Positions 6,367 to 6,485 of a stretch of DNA of 6,485 nucleotides are shown here, piece after piece. This DNA is from Candidatus Delongbacteria bacterium (GTDB taxonomy: Bacteria > UBA4055). Positions within the stretch are counted from its first letter, which is position 1; the number at the start of each line of letters is the position of its first letter. The stretch lies in assembly GCA_003477045.1 (NCBI GenBank), contig DMTS01000089.1, positions 1 to 6,485 of the forward strand, given 5' to 3'. The translations under genes were made by a program, and so were the position numbers. The notes under the pieces are model-generated. The model was not told the origin of the DNA. It worked only from the letters and a program-made list of their open reading frames with translations, and searched no databases.

Positions 6367-6485
6367 TTGAAGTATATTTTAACAGGTGGAGGAACGGGAG
6401 GGCATGTTTATCCTGCCCTGGCGATTGCGGAACATATAAAGAAGAATGAACCGGATGCCGAATTTTTATACATAGGCACAAAAGA
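6367..6485 (+). CDS. murG: MurG, lipid II-forming GlcNAc transferase, 3'-truncated
   Basis: Only the first 39 codons are in the window. The protein begins MKYILTGGGTGGHVYPALA, in which TGGGTGGH followed by PALA is the N-terminal glycine-rich loop typical of MurG. The IGTK near the edge also fits the second beta strand of the family. MurG transfers GlcNAc from UDP-GlcNAc to undecaprenyl-pyrophosphoryl-MurNAc-pentapeptide (lipid I) at the inner face of the cytoplasmic membrane, giving lipid II for peptidoglycan. The start is TTG, supported by GGAGGT eight bases upstream and by the Lys-Tyr-Ile beta strand right after it. It is transcribed divergently from the cyclase and appears to be the first gene of its own unit. 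The rest of the gene lies beyond the right edge, so integrity cannot be judged. Confidence 0.88.
   Translation, partial: MKYILTGGGTGGHVYPALAIAEHIKKNEPDAEFLYIGTK

Overview
The window looks like a bacterial chromosome segment from an anaerobe. The main support is a ferredoxin-dependent 2-oxoacid oxidoreductase (iorAB), an oxygen-sensitive enzyme class of anaerobic bacteria and archaea. A Gram-type peptidoglycan gene (murG) and good Shine-Dalgarno sequences show that it is bacterial. The phylum cannot be fixed from the sequence alone.

Layout. Positions 2-1762 (+) hold the 5'-truncated large subunit of an indolepyruvate:ferredoxin oxidoreductase. It is translationally coupled (TAATG overlap) to the small subunit at 1762-2328 (+). 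On the opposite strand, and overlapping the end of iorB by 11 bases, is one long signalling locus from 6232 down to 2318. It encodes two class III nucleotidyl cyclase domains, a STAND/AAA-type P-loop NTPase and a long TPR array, the architecture of soluble adenylyl cyclases (ADCY10-like). The locus is split by a single in-frame TGA at 3154-3152. The TPR repeat has a strict 40-residue period, and the TGA occupies exactly one residue of it, so the reading frame is otherwise intact. A 134-base divergent intergenic region (6233-6366) carries a good sigma70-like promoter that reads into murG (TTG start at 6367, cut off by the window end).

How the genes relate. iorA and iorB form the two subunits of one enzyme that oxidatively decarboxylates aryl-pyruvates to aryl-acyl-CoA and reduces ferredoxin. 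The cyclase is a separate, oppositely transcribed signalling protein, and murG starts a third transcription unit. No functional link among the three units is evident.

Points worth a second look are the lone TGA inside the TPR array, the unusual ferredoxin-like tail of IorA (the second Cys of both cluster motifs is replaced, by His and by Asp), the single composite active site predicted for the tandem cyclase domains, and a marked fall in GC over the TPR tail. I saw no RNA genes, mobile elements, CRISPR arrays or attachment sites.
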